This document shows positions 15,348 through 24,551 of a DNA stretch of 64,000 nucleotides, one piece after another. This DNA is from Chroococcidiopsis sp. TS-821 (lineage in GTDB: Bacteria > Cyanobacteriota > Cyanobacteriia > Cyanobacteriales > Chroococcidiopsidaceae), in NCBI RefSeq assembly GCF_002939305.1, contig NZ_MVDI01000001.1, forward strand, positions 496,001 through 560,000. Reading direction: 5' to 3'. Numbering within the stretch: the stretch's first letter is position 1; each line of letters starts with the position of its first letter. Position numbers and translations under genes: made by a program. The notes beneath the pieces are model-generated. The model saw nothing but the letters and a program-made list of their open reading frames with translations, was not told where the DNA came from and ran no database searches.

Positions 15348-17936
15348 ATGAACCAGGACATGCCAAAAACTAATCGCTTACCTGCCTTAAATAGCTTACT
15401 ACTTATTTTGCTATTCTTCTCAGGCTTTGCTGCGCTAGTTTATCAAGTGCTATGGGTACGGGAATTAGGATTACTCTTTGGCAGCACAGCCCAAGCTGCT
15501 GCACTGACTGTGGCAATTTTCTTTAGTGGGCTTGCCTCTGGCGGCTGGTTTTGGGGTCGTCGCGCCCCTCACTTTACCTCTAGCCTGCGTTGGTTTGGGT
15601 ATTTGGAAATGGGAGTAGCGCTAACTGCACTCGGACATTTTGTGCTGGTGGATGCCTATCACGTTCTGTATCCCATACTCTACGCAACACTCGGTCATTC
15701 TACCGTATTAGATACCCTAGCAAAAGCTCTCATTGCGGCAACATTGCTTCTTCCTGCCTCATTTTTGATGGGAGGAACTTTGCCATTAATGGTGCAACAC
15801 TGCGTACGCTATCCCAATCAATTAGCAACAGTGGGTACTCGACTTTACGCCGTGAATACAGCTGGATCCGCATTAGGAACTTTAGCAACTGGCTTTGTAT
15901 TACCTCTGGTGTTGGGATTTCGCAACACTTATTTGTTAGCTGTGGGACTGGATTTTACAGTGGGGTTTTCAGCAGTTTTACTGGCATGTCAACTGCATGA
16001 CAAACACAGTTCAACAAAATTTACTCGCGATACTACATCTCTAGAACAACCACCGCAGTTTTTCCCACTACCTACGTCCTTAATTTGGGCAACAGCCTTT
16101 TTTTCTGGCTTTGCCACTTTGGGAGTTGAGGTGATCTGGACTAGGTTGTTTTCTCAAGTTCTACAGAACTCTGTCTATACCTACGCCCTTGTCTTGGCAA
16201 CATTCTTGCTTGCCCTAGCGTTAGGAGCAGCGATCGCTAATGCCCTTTCATGGCTACACTATCCTACTCCAACCGCAATTCTTTGTGGACTGTTATTGCT
16301 AGCAAGTAGTATGACAGCATTTTCTCCTTGGTTATTTTATGAAGTGACCGACGGATTTTCTTATCTAGGGCAAGATCTAGGCTGGAGTGGCTATCTCCTG
16401 GCGATCGCCCGCGTGGCAGGACTCGTGATGTTACTCCCAGCTATGGTGCTGGGCACAGTATTACCATACCTCATGCGAATGCTCGAAACTCATCTTGAAC
16501 ATCCCAGCGAAGGCGTGGGACGACTGGTTGCGGCTGATACACTAGGTGCCATTTTGGGTTCTTTGAGCACCGGTTTCCTGCTACTGCCACAATTGGGAGC
16601 CTGGCGAAGTTTATTGCTGCTAGCTGCGGTTTATTTGGTAATTCTAGTAGCAATTGCCCTGACTCGTACAACCTTTACCCGCCTTATGACTGCTGGACTT
16701 GCTGTTACAGCAGCAGTCTTGTTAACTGGGATCAATTGGCAAACACTACCAGCAGTACCAATTCGAGTATGGGTAAATGACCGAATTGTGGAAATTCAGG
16801 AAGGATCCCATGCCACAGTTGCAGTGGTGGATGTATCCGGCGGAGGGCGAGCGATTCGAGTGAATACCTACTACACGCTTGGCAGTTCGCGCAACTTACA
16901 CTTAGAGCAAAATCAAACAGTTATACCAATGATGACCCATCCCCGCCCTGAATCTGTCTTTTATCTAGGAATGGGTACAGGAATTACAGCAGGAGCTTCT
17001 TTGGCGTTTCCAGTCAAGCGAGTTGTTGTCTGCGAGCTATTACCAGAAGTCGTCTCGTTAGCTGAATCTCATTTTACCTCTTGGACACGAGGATTATTTG
17101 ATGACGAACGGGTAACGATCTATGCAGAAGATGGACGCAACTGCCTCAGCCGCAGTCGCGATCGCTACGATGTGATTATCAGCGACTTATTTACCCCGTG
17201 GGAACGAGGAACAGGTAATCTTTACACGCTTGAAAGCTATCAAATTGCTAAGCAACGCTTGGAACCAAATGGTATCTTTGTTCAGTGGGTTCCCTTATAT
17301 CAAGTGTCACAGCGCGAGTTAGGTATCATCGCTCGAACAATGACAGAAGTTTTTCCGCAGGTGGTGATGTGGCGCGGTGATTTGGCACCTGAACGCTCGA
17401 TTATCGCACTAGTTGGGCAAAATCAGGCACAGCCACTTGCTCCACAAGCGATTATTCAGCACGGTCATCAATTGATGAATCAGTTAGCAGTAAGCGATCG
17501 CGCTACAGCTAATACAACCGATGAAGCATTATTAGCTCTTTTGCTGCGTTTATATGTCGGCAACATCACCACTAGTGGACTGTTCGATAACTATCCACTC
17601 AATACCGACAACAGTCCTTTAATTGAGTATCTAGCACCACAAACTCAGCGCCAGGTGCAAACCAAAACAGCCAGCTTTCTAATCGGCTCTGAGCGCGAGC
17701 GGTTATACAAGCAAATCTATTCTACTGTCAGTCCTGAAACTGATCCCTACCTTGCTAACCTGACTGCAAAACAATATGAATATGTGCAAGCAGGACGCAA
17801 TTATTCTCTTTCTGCTCAGTTATCTGTCCAAGGCAACAGAGCGCAAGCTCGTGCTTACTTCGAGAAATTTCAAGCACTTTCTCCACCTAATACAACAGAA
17901 AACTTATCTCCAGCTAGAATGTTGCTAAGGCAGTAA
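15348..17936 (+). CDS. integral membrane protein fused to a spermidine-synthase-like domain
   Basis: 862 residues. The first ~470 contain a dozen or so hydrophobic segments (starting SLLLILLFFSGFAALVYQVL), the usual MFS-like half of these fusions. Residues about 485-760 carry a SpeE-type aminopropyl/methyltransferase fold: VFYLGMGTGITAG for S-adenosyl ligand, VVVCELLPEV, then VIISDLFTPWERGTGNLYTL. Aminopropyltransferases make spermidine from putrescine and decarboxylated SAM. In these fusions the true substrate is generally unknown. An export or membrane-coupled polyamine role is only inference. The gene sits alone between the M16 pair and the M16/sufE remnant. Confidence 0.8.
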   Translation: MNQDMPKTNRLPALNSLLLILLFFSGFAALVYQVLWVRELGLLFGSTAQAAALTVAIFFSGLASGGWFWGRRAPHFTSSLRWFGYLEMGVALTALGHFVLVDAYHVLYPILYATLGHSTVLDTLAKALIAATLLLPASFLMGGTLPLMVQHCVRYPNQLATVGTRLYAVNTAGSALGTLATGFVLPLVLGFRNTYLLAVGLDFTVGFSAVLLACQLHDKHSSTKFTRDTTSLEQPPQFFPLPTSLIWATAFFSGFATLGVEVIWTRLFSQVLQNSVYTYALVLATFLLALALGAAIANALSWLHYPTPTAILCGLLLLASSMTAFSPWLFYEVTDGFSYLGQDLGWSGYLLAIARVAGLVMLLPAMVLGTVLPYLMRMLETHLEHPSEGVGRLVAADTLGAILGSLSTGFLLLPQLGAWRSLLLLAAVYLVILVAIALTRTTFTRLMTAGLAVTAAVLLTGINWQTLPAVPIRVWVNDRIVEIQEGSHATVAVVDVSGGGRAIRVNTYYTLGSSRNLHLEQNQTVIPMMTHPRPESVFYLGMGTGITAGASLAFPVKRVVVCELLPEVVSLAESHFTSWTRGLFDDERVTIYAEDGRNCLSRSRDRYDVIISDLFTPWERGTGNLYTLESYQIAKQRLEPNGIFVQWVPLYQVSQRELGIIARTMTEVFPQVVMWRGDLAPERSIIALVGQNQAQPLAPQAIIQHGHQLMNQLAVSDRATANTTDEALLALLLRLYVGNITTSGLFDNYPLNTDNSPLIEYLAPQTQRQVQTKTASFLIGSERERLYKQIYSTVSPETDPYLANLTAKQYEYVQAGRNYSLSAQLSVQGNRAQARAYFEKFQALSPPNTTENLSPARMLLRQ

Positions 17937-17957
17937 ATATTTATTATTTGCTCAACA

Positions 17958-18088
17958 CTCCGCAAAGGTGCCATTCTCGCATTCAATCCACTGGCAATAC
18001 TTGCAAAATCTTTTCCTGTAGCAACCTACTCAACCTTCAACTAATACAGCAATTAATTCTTTCACAACTGCGGAATCTGAATCACCTG
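17958..18088 (-). pseudogene. sufE gene fragment, diverged
   Basis: This stretch aligns with 28590-28735 of the intact sufE gene on the same strand. Shared blocks include CTCGCATTCAATCCA, ACTTGCAAAAT and GAATCACCT. One deletion of about 17 bases and many substitutions are present. It represents an internal, antisense-oriented piece and is certainly not coding. It joins the M16 fragment directly at about 18088. Confidence 0.75.
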
Positions 18089-18513
18089 CTGGCGGACAAA
18101 CGCGATCTGATGCCACAGTGTCGTTTATTCAAGCAATGCAAACAGAAATTGAACGCCTCAAAACAGAATTAGTCACGCCAGAAGAACTTGCTTTAGCGAA
18201 AGATTCTGTTCTCAATTCTTTTGTGTTCAACTTTGAAGACCCAGCACAAACTCTAACGCGACTTTTACGTTACGAATATTACGGCTATCCTGCCGATTTT
18301 CTCTTCCGCTATCGTCAAGCTGTCGAAGCCACTACGGCTGAAGATATCCAACGCGTCGCCCAAACTCACCTCAAACCGGAAAACTTAGTCACTTTAGTCG
18401 TAGGTAACGCCAGTGCAATTCAACCACCATTAACAGCACTAGCATCAGAAGTGACATCAATCGACATCACAATTCCTGAAGCTGAACCTGTGGCAACACA
18501 ACAAAATCGTTAA
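18089..18513 (+). pseudogene. duplicated 3' end of the M16 partner gene
   Basis: From CTGGCGG at 18089 the sequence is almost identical to 14564-14979. It encodes the last ~135 residues (FIQAMQTEIERLKTELVTPE onward) in frame to a stop at 18511-18513. Only the last ~12 codons differ clearly. No signal peptide, N-domain or promoter is present, so it is unlikely to make a working protein, though an ATG-less 131-codon frame is open. The near identity next to a strongly diverged sufE piece suggests recent copying or gene conversion. Confidence 0.8.
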
Positions 18514-18548
18514 GTGCAATATAACTGAGTACTTAATACTTTTTGCCA

Positions 18549-18595
18549 GAAGATGTGTATTTTTACTAGATTTTGTATTACCATCTTCTTTTTTT
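18549..18595 (+). terminator. Rho-independent terminator (duplicated copy)
   Basis: GAAGATG at 18549-18555 pairs with CATCTTC at 18582-18588, followed by seven T residues. It corresponds to the hairpin at 15007 after the intact M16 gene, so the duplication included the gene's terminator. Confidence 0.6.
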
Positions 18596-18853
18596 ATACA
18601 CTTGTACTTACTAAGAATTTACCGCAACTTTAATTTATGCGTGTTTTTGCCCGATTTCTTTATCAAAAATTCATAGTTTGAGCTTGACTTTTCAATTAAT
18701 CTCAAATTATCGGGCTTGAGGAAAAATATTCTCAATTCAACTTCATAATTGCTGCTATTTCCTAATATCATTTCTCGGGAAATAGTAGGTTTTTGCTGTC
18801 AAAAATTATCAGCTTTTAACCTGTTTTTATTTACTATCATAGGCAGGCACTTT

Positions 18854-21757
18854 ATGGCAATCATTAGAGGAACTTCGGGTAACGACACTCTTGTAGGCAC
18901 TCAATTCGCCGATACACTGTTGGGTTTTGCCGGCGATGACTTGCTGTTGGGTAGAAGAGGTAATGATGTTCTTAGAGGAGGCAGAGGAAAGGACACGCTT
19001 AGAGGTAATAATGGTGATGATACTCTCTATGGCGATGCAGGTGATGATGTACTTGAGGGCAATGCAGGTAATAATGTACTTTATGGCGGTCTAGGCAATG
19101 ATCGGCTTTACGCCAGCTTTGAAGGGAATAACACACTTTATGGTGGTGGAGGTAATGACACACTCTATGGAGGATCTTATGGGGAAAACTTTTTGTATGG
19201 CGGTCAAGGTGACGATACTTATGTATTAGTCTACAACCCTAATACACAAATTATTGAAGATCCTAACTCAGGCATAGATACTGTCATTGTTGACTCTAGT
19301 TCTATTAATGAGTTGAGTGCGAATGTAGAGAATTTAACATTAATAGAGAATAATGATGCTTTTTTTGGTGTTGGAAATAATCTTAACAACACGATCGCTG
19401 GAAATTCACTGAATAACATACTTCATGGCAGGGCTGGTAATGACTTATTAATTGGAAATGCAGGTAATGACACTCTTGTCGGTACTGATGGAACTATAGG
19501 TGACAAAGACACGCTCACAGGTGGTAGTGGCAGAGATACGTTTATTTTAGGAAATGCCACAACTGTGTTTTATGACGATCGCAACAGTACATCTGCAGGA
19601 TTGAACGACTATGCATTAATTACCGATTTCAATATCAATGATGATTTTATCCGTCTCAACGGTAAACGAACTGATTATTTCTTAAGCGCTTCTTCTGGGG
19701 AAGACAATTTACCAGCAGGAACTGCAATCTTCCGCAAAGTTAATGGAGAAGCGGATGAATTGATTGCAATTATTCAAGGAAATTCCTCACTGAGTTTGGA
19801 TGGTAACTATTTTAAGTTTACTGATGATGAAATCGACCTTGCGACACTCAATGGTAGCAATGGCTTTGTGATTAATGGTGTTGCGACTAGCAATGCAGGA
19901 GATGTTAACGGAGATGGTTTTGATGACATCGCGGTAGCAAGTTATGTTGTGTTTGGTAAAGCATCAGGATTTAATGCAAGTATCGACTTGGCAGATCTTG
20001 ATGGTAGCAATGGCTTTGCCATCATTGATGAACGTGACTCCACTAGCTTCTTTGTCAGTAATGCGGGAGATGTCAACGGTGATGGCTTTACTGACCTAAT
20101 TATTGGTGCACCTAGTGCTATCTCTACATATGGAACTAGGACAGGAGTAAGCTATGTTGTGTTTAGTCAAGCATCAGGGTTTGGTGCTAGTCTCGACTTA
20201 GCAACACTCAATGGTAGCAATGGCTTTGCCGTTAATGGTATTTACACATCTGATGGTTTTGGCGCTTCAGTCAGTGGTGCAGGAGACATCAACGGAGATG
20301 GCTTTGCTGATTTGATTATCGGTGCACCTAATGCTAATCCTGACGGTAAACGTTATGCTGGGGCAAGCTATGTCGTATTTGGCAAAGCATCGGGATTCAG
20401 TGCCAATCTCGAGGCTGGGACACTTGATGGTAGAAATGGTTTTACAATTCCTGCCATTAGTGAGCGCGACTCTTTAGGTTCTTCAGTCAGTATTGCAGGA
20501 GATGTTAATGGTGACGGCTTTGATGACTTAATTGTTAATGCTCCCTTGGCTAAGTCTAACGGGCAATATACTGCACAAAGCTACGTTATCTTTGGAAAAG
20601 AGTCAGAGTTTGCCGCTAGTTTTAATTTGACGACACTCAATGGTAGCAATGGTTTTGTGATTAGTGGTGCTGGTGGAGAAGTGAGTAATGCGGGAGATAT
20701 TAATGGTGATGGCTTCGCTGACTTGATTGTTTATGAACCTTTCGCTAAACCGCTGGGTCAATACAAATATGCCGGACAAAGCTACGTTATTTTTGGTAAA
20801 GCATCGGGGTTCGATGCAAATATCGACGTTTCAACGCTCGATGGTAGCAATGGTTTTGTTATTAATAATGTCGAGGTTAATAACTACTCACGCGGTTCTG
20901 TTAGTAATGCGGGAGATGTCAATGGTGATGGCTATGATGATTTGATTATTGGGGCACCAAATGTTCCTTCTAATGGACAAATTCGTGCCGGACAAAGCTA
21001 CGTTATTTTTGGTAAAGCATCGGGATTTGATGCCAGTCTTGATTTAGCAACACTCGATAGTAGCGATGGTTTTGTCATTAATGGCATTAATGCATACGAC
21101 TTCTCAGGAAGTTCTGTTAGCAGTGCAGGAGATATTGATGGCGATGGCTTTGCTGACTTAATTATTGACGCACCTGGTGCTAATTTTTTAGGTCAATATG
21201 ATGCAGGAGAAAGCTACGTCATTTTTGGTCGCGACTTTACAAACTCTGTTACTCACCTGGGTACTGATGGCGATGATACTCTCATTGGCACAAATGGTGA
21301 TGATATCCTCATTGGTGGCAGAGGGAACGATCGCCTGATCGGTGGGCGCGGTGCTGATGTCCTCTACGGTGGTGCTGGCGATGATACCCTCAGCTTTGGC
21401 GTACGCGATCGCCGTCTCGATGGCGGTAGCGGTACAGATACTCTCACTGTTGACATTAGCAACACCACAATTGACTTAACGACTCTACCCCGCAATCAAA
21501 TTCGCTCGATTGAAATTATTGACTTGACTGGTACAGGTGATAACAACCTCATCCTGACGCGCTTAAATTTACTCAATCTTTCGGATACTACCAATCGCTT
21601 GATTGTCAATGGTAATGCTGGCGATTCGGTAACGTCTACTGGTCAAGGATGGATTCGTGGTGATGAAACAACACTCAATGGTATCACGTACAATCAGTTT
21701 ACTGCTGGAGCAGCAACGCTATTAATTGGTACTGACCTCACGCAAACTATTTCTTGA
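18854..21757 (+). CDS. RTX / FG-GAP repeat extracellular calcium-binding protein
   Basis: 967 residues from ATG 18854 (MAIIRGTSGNDTLVG), chosen because the repeats begin there and AGGCAGG lies upstream. Order: N-terminal hemolysin-type nonapeptides (GGxGxDxL) to about 130 and again at about 195-245, then seven or eight FG-GAP units with DVNGDGFxDL calcium loops (about 330-790). A second RTX block (GDDTLIGTNGDDILIGGRGN) follows, then a C-terminal domain of about 120 residues. No N-terminal signal peptide is seen, which fits type I secretion through a C-terminal signal. Likely a cell-surface or released adhesin or matrix protein, folding in external calcium. It carries no recognisable enzyme domain. 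Confidence 0.85.
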   Translation: MAIIRGTSGNDTLVGTQFADTLLGFAGDDLLLGRRGNDVLRGGRGKDTLRGNNGDDTLYGDAGDDVLEGNAGNNVLYGGLGNDRLYASFEGNNTLYGGGGNDTLYGGSYGENFLYGGQGDDTYVLVYNPNTQIIEDPNSGIDTVIVDSSSINELSANVENLTLIENNDAFFGVGNNLNNTIAGNSLNNILHGRAGNDLLIGNAGNDTLVGTDGTIGDKDTLTGGSGRDTFILGNATTVFYDDRNSTSAGLNDYALITDFNINDDFIRLNGKRTDYFLSASSGEDNLPAGTAIFRKVNGEADELIAIIQGNSSLSLDGNYFKFTDDEIDLATLNGSNGFVINGVATSNAGDVNGDGFDDIAVASYVVFGKASGFNASIDLADLDGSNGFAIIDERDSTSFFVSNAGDVNGDGFTDLIIGAPSAISTYGTRTGVSYVVFSQASGFGASLDLATLNGSNGFAVNGIYTSDGFGASVSGAGDINGDGFADLIIGAPNANPDGKRYAGASYVVFGKASGFSANLEAGTLDGRNGFTIPAISERDSLGSSVSIAGDVNGDGFDDLIVNAPLAKSNGQYTAQSYVIFGKESEFAASFNLTTLNGSNGFVISGAGGEVSNAGDINGDGFADLIVYEPFAKPLGQYKYAGQSYVIFGKASGFDANIDVSTLDGSNGFVINNVEVNNYSRGSVSNAGDVNGDGYDDLIIGAPNVPSNGQIRAGQSYVIFGKASGFDASLDLATLDSSDGFVINGINAYDFSGSSVSSAGDIDGDGFADLIIDAPGANFLGQYDAGESYVIFGRDFTNSVTHLGTDGDDTLIGTNGDDILIGGRGNDRLIGGRGADVLYGGAGDDTLSFGVRDRRLDGGSGTDTLTVDISNTTIDLTTLPRNQIRSIEIIDLTGTGDNNLILTRLNLLNLSDTTNRLIVNGNAGDSVTSTGQGWIRGDETTLNGITYNQFTAGAATLLIGTDLTQTIS

Positions 21758-21794
21758 TTCAATCTCAATTAAAGTTAAAGCTGATATTAGCAAT

Positions 21795-21819
21795 CAGACC
21801 GCGAAGGTGGTCTTTTTTT
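21795..21819 (+). terminator. terminator after the RTX gene
   Basis: AGACC at 21796-21800 pairs with GGTCT at 21809-21813 and is followed by a run of T to 21819. It lies 38 bp after the RTX stop and ahead of the convergent nikE gene. Confidence 0.6.
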
Positions 21820-21866
21820 ATGAGCCGCGCAGGGAGTCGCTAGGCTTTTAATCCTGACCCCTACTA

Positions 21867-22676
21867 TTAGGAAGTAAACAGCAAGCGATCGCCTGGATGA
21901 GACGGTAATTGCGCAGCCATCAGTTGTTGAGCATAAGGATGCTGAAGGTGATGCAATTGTTTAAGATCTTCAACTGTTTCTACGATCGCCCCTTGATACA
22001 TCACCACGAGTTTATTCGCTATGAAGGAAACTGCGGCTAAGTCGTGAGAAATAAACAAATAAGATAACTCAAACTGTTCTTTAAGATCTGCTAGCAAGTG
22101 CAGAATTTGAGCTTGAATCGTCATATCTAAACTCGCAACAGGTTCATCGAGAACAATCAACTTAGGCTTAAGCGCGATCGCTCTCGCAATGGTAACGCGC
22201 TGCAATTGTCCGCCGCTAAACTGATGAGGATATTTATCGATATCGGCTGCACGTAATCCGACAATTTCTAGCAACTGCTGGATTTGTTCGCTCATCTGCG
22301 TTGCCGACAAATTAAGATAGTTCCGCATCGGTTCGCCGATAATTTCACCCACGCTTAACCGAGGATTCACCGCACTCAAACTATCTTGAAACACAACTTG
22401 GAGATCGCGACGCAAAATTCGCCGTTGAGCGCGATTCAAATGTTTCAGATTTTTGCCTTGAAACCAAATTTCTCCGCGATCGGGTTGTTCTAGCCCTAGC
22501 ACAATCCGCCCTAAAGTACTTTTACCCGCACCACTCTCGCCGACAACTCCCAGACAGCAACCAAGTTCAACCGTAAGCGAAACGTCTTGTAATGCCCTTA
22601 CCAAGTGCTTTTGCCCCCACCAACCTTGCTGAACCTCATAGGTTTTGGACACCCTCTGAATCGATAACAGCGTCAT
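21867..22676 (-). CDS. nikE: ABC importer ATPase, NikE/OppF type
   Basis: 269 residues. Walker A GVVGESGAGKST (about 41-52), signature FSGGQLQRV, Walker B LIVLDEPVASLD and a switch His in LFISHDLAAV. It has the oligopeptide/nickel importer C-terminal extension. It is the last gene of the importer operon and supplies one of two cytoplasmic ATPases. Unlike the tightly packed genes before it, it is separated from nikD by a 180-bp repeat element, which may reduce or uncouple its expression. The gene symbol rests on synteny with the NikA-like binding protein. Confidence 0.8.
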   Translation of the reverse strand: MTLLSIQRVSKTYEVQQGWWGQKHLVRALQDVSLTVELGCCLGVVGESGAGKSTLGRIVLGLEQPDRGEIWFQGKNLKHLNRAQRRILRRDLQVVFQDSLSAVNPRLSVGEIIGEPMRNYLNLSATQMSEQIQQLLEIVGLRAADIDKYPHQFSGGQLQRVTIARAIALKPKLIVLDEPVASLDMTIQAQILHLLADLKEQFELSYLFISHDLAAVSFIANKLVVMYQGAIVETVEDLKQLHHLQHPYAQQLMAAQLPSHPGDRLLFTS

Positions 22677-22873
22677 ACCTCATACCATTTCACTAAATAA
22701 AAACTACAAGTAACTTCTTCCTCTGCTCCTCTGCTCCTCTGCTCCTCTGCTCCTCTGCTCCTCTGCTCCTCTGCTCCTCTGCTCCTCTGCTCCTCTGCTC
22801 CTCTGCTCCTCTGCTCCTCTGCTCCTCTGCTCCTCTGCTCCCTCTTTGTAGTAACTTCAAAATGAAACGGTAT
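22677..22873. repeat. MITE-like element with 15 copies of an 8-bp repeat
   Basis: The core (22721-22840) is 15 perfect tandem copies of CTCTGCTC. Outside it are imperfect inverted ends: ATACCATTTCACT at 22680 and, reverse-complemented, ATACCGTTTCATT at 22861-22873, each followed inward by a related GTAACTT motif. The inner right end forms the last codons and stop of nikD. It encodes nothing itself. A related piece is at 13320-13412. The tandem array should be prone to length change by slippage. Confidence 0.75.
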
Positions 22874-23666
22874 CAGTCCTCACTTGCAAACGAGACGCAA
22901 GCAGCGATCGCGTGTAAGGATGTTGCGGTTGGTCGAATAGTTGCCTAACATTTGCTTGTTCGACAAATTCTCCTTGATACATTACGGCAACTTCATCAGC
23001 TAATTGAGCAATTACACCCAGATCGTGCGTCACCAGCAAAATCGCCGCATCATGCTGCTGTTGTAGATGTGCGAGTAAGTTCAAAATTTGCATTTGGGTA
23101 ATCACATCTAAAGCGGTCGTCGGTTCATCAGCAATTAAAACCTGAGGACGCAGCGAGATAGCGATCGCAATCATCACTCGTTGCAACATCCCCCCAGAAA
23201 GTTGAAAGGGAAATTGCTTCCAAATCCGTTCTGGATGAGGTAAATTCACATCAGATAAACATCCAAGTGCAATCGACTTTGCTTCTGTTTTCGTTAAAGA
23301 TTGATGCGATCGCAAAGTTTCCGTAAACTGTTGTCCAATAGTCAGAATCGGATTGAAAAAGCTAGCAGGATTTTGTAACACGACACCAATCTGCTGTCCG
23401 CGAATTTGACGCAAAGTCGTAGGCGGTAAACTCGTGAGATCTTGCTGCGACAAGCGAATCGTTCCCCGTGAAATTCGTCCTTCGCGACCTAGTAATCCTA
23501 AAATTGCTAAACAGATAGTACTTTTACCTGAGCCGCTTTCGCCAATAATGCCTAAAACTTTCCCTGGTTTGAGTTGAAAACTCACGCCACGTACAACAGG
23601 TGTCCAACTTGTTCCCTGCTGAAATTCGACTTGCAGATCTGTAACCGTGAGAACCGGATCAACCAT
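22857..23666 (-). CDS. nikD: ABC importer ATPase, NikD/OppD type
   Basis: 269 residues. Walker A GIIGESGSGKST, signature LSGGMLQRV, Walker B LIADEPTTALD and a switch His in LLVTHDLGVI. It partners NikE in energising the importer. The start overlaps the end of nikC by 8 bp. Its last residues (DTVSF) and stop are encoded by the end of the adjacent repeat element, so the native C-terminus was probably replaced or trimmed when the element arrived. The conserved core ends well before that point. Confidence 0.8.
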   Translation of the reverse strand: MVDPVLTVTDLQVEFQQGTSWTPVVRGVSFQLKPGKVLGIIGESGSGKSTICLAILGLLGREGRISRGTIRLSQQDLTSLPPTTLRQIRGQQIGVVLQNPASFFNPILTIGQQFTETLRSHQSLTKTEAKSIALGCLSDVNLPHPERIWKQFPFQLSGGMLQRVMIAIAISLRPQVLIADEPTTALDVITQMQILNLLAHLQQQHDAAILLVTHDLGVIAQLADEVAVMYQGEFVEQANVRQLFDQPQHPYTRSLLASRLQVRTDTVSF

Positions 23667-24543
23667 TGGGAAGTGATGTTTCTACAGTAGTAGTAAGCGA
23701 CGATCTTTGTTTAATTGTCCTACCAAAACGAGGATCGAGTGCATCGCGCAAGGCATCACCTAGCAAGTTGAACGACAACGCCACAATAAAAATTGTCAAG
23801 CCAGGATAAAGCATCAATCCTGGTTCGCGGCGGAAAAATTCGCGACCATCAGTAATCATAGCTCCCCACTCTGGAGTCGGTGGCTGAATTCCTAATCCCA
23901 AAAACGACAAAGCTGAAATTTGTAGAATCACCCATCCTGTATCTAAAGAAGCTAACACGGCAATTTCGGCAATCGTATACGGCAACAAGTGTTTGACCAT
24001 AATATAAACGCTGCTCGTTCCCGATACGATCGCGGCTTTGATAAAATTCTCTTGCTTTAAGCTCAGTACTTTAGAGCGCACAATTCTGGCATACCAAGCC
24101 CAGTGCGATGCCCCTAAGGCAATAACCAAATTTACAGGACTCGCTCCCATAATACCAACGATCGCCAGTGCCAAAATTAAATTAGGGAACGACAAAAACA
24201 CATCACAAATTCGCATCAAAACATTATCAACTTTCCCGCCGACGTAACCTGCGATCGTACCTACAATCAAACTAATACTCGTCGTGAGTGCGGTAACAGT
24301 AAGAGCGATCGAAAGAGAAATTCGCGCTCCGTAAATTAATCGTGACAGAATACAGCGCCCTAAATGATCCGTACCCAGCAAAAAAGTGGCACTGGGAGAT
24401 TGCAAGCGCCGAGTGAGATCTACTTCTAAAGGATCGTGCGGTGCAATCAAAGGAGCAAACAAGGCGATCGAAGCAATGCAAAAGATAACTCCTACACTGA
24501 ACCAAGCCGCTTTGTTATCCAACAATCGTTTTAGCAACAACAT
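23659..24543 (-). CDS. nikC: ABC importer permease, NikC/DppC type
   Basis: 294 residues. N-terminal membrane segment (AAWFSVGVIFCIASIALFAP), then FLLGTDHLGRCILSRLIYGA and four to five more helices. The binding-protein-dependent permease loop appears as SALSFLGLGIQPPTPEWGAM. It forms the membrane channel with NikB. It starts 8 bp after nikB. The GTDxLGRD-like region is typical of the NikC/OppC subunit. Confidence 0.85.
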   Translation of the reverse strand: MLLLKRLLDNKAAWFSVGVIFCIASIALFAPLIAPHDPLEVDLTRRLQSPSATFLLGTDHLGRCILSRLIYGARISLSIALTVTALTTSISLIVGTIAGYVGGKVDNVLMRICDVFLSFPNLILALAIVGIMGASPVNLVIALGASHWAWYARIVRSKVLSLKQENFIKAAIVSGTSSVYIMVKHLLPYTIAEIAVLASLDTGWVILQISALSFLGLGIQPPTPEWGAMITDGREFFRREPGLMLYPGLTIFIVALSFNLLGDALRDALDPRFGRTIKQRSSLTTTVETSLPNG

Positions 24544-24551
24544 GATTCGCT

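Noticed and set aside
22721-22840. Regular repeats that might suggest a CRISPR array
   Set aside because: The 8-bp units are contiguous with no spacers, so this is a simple tandem repeat.
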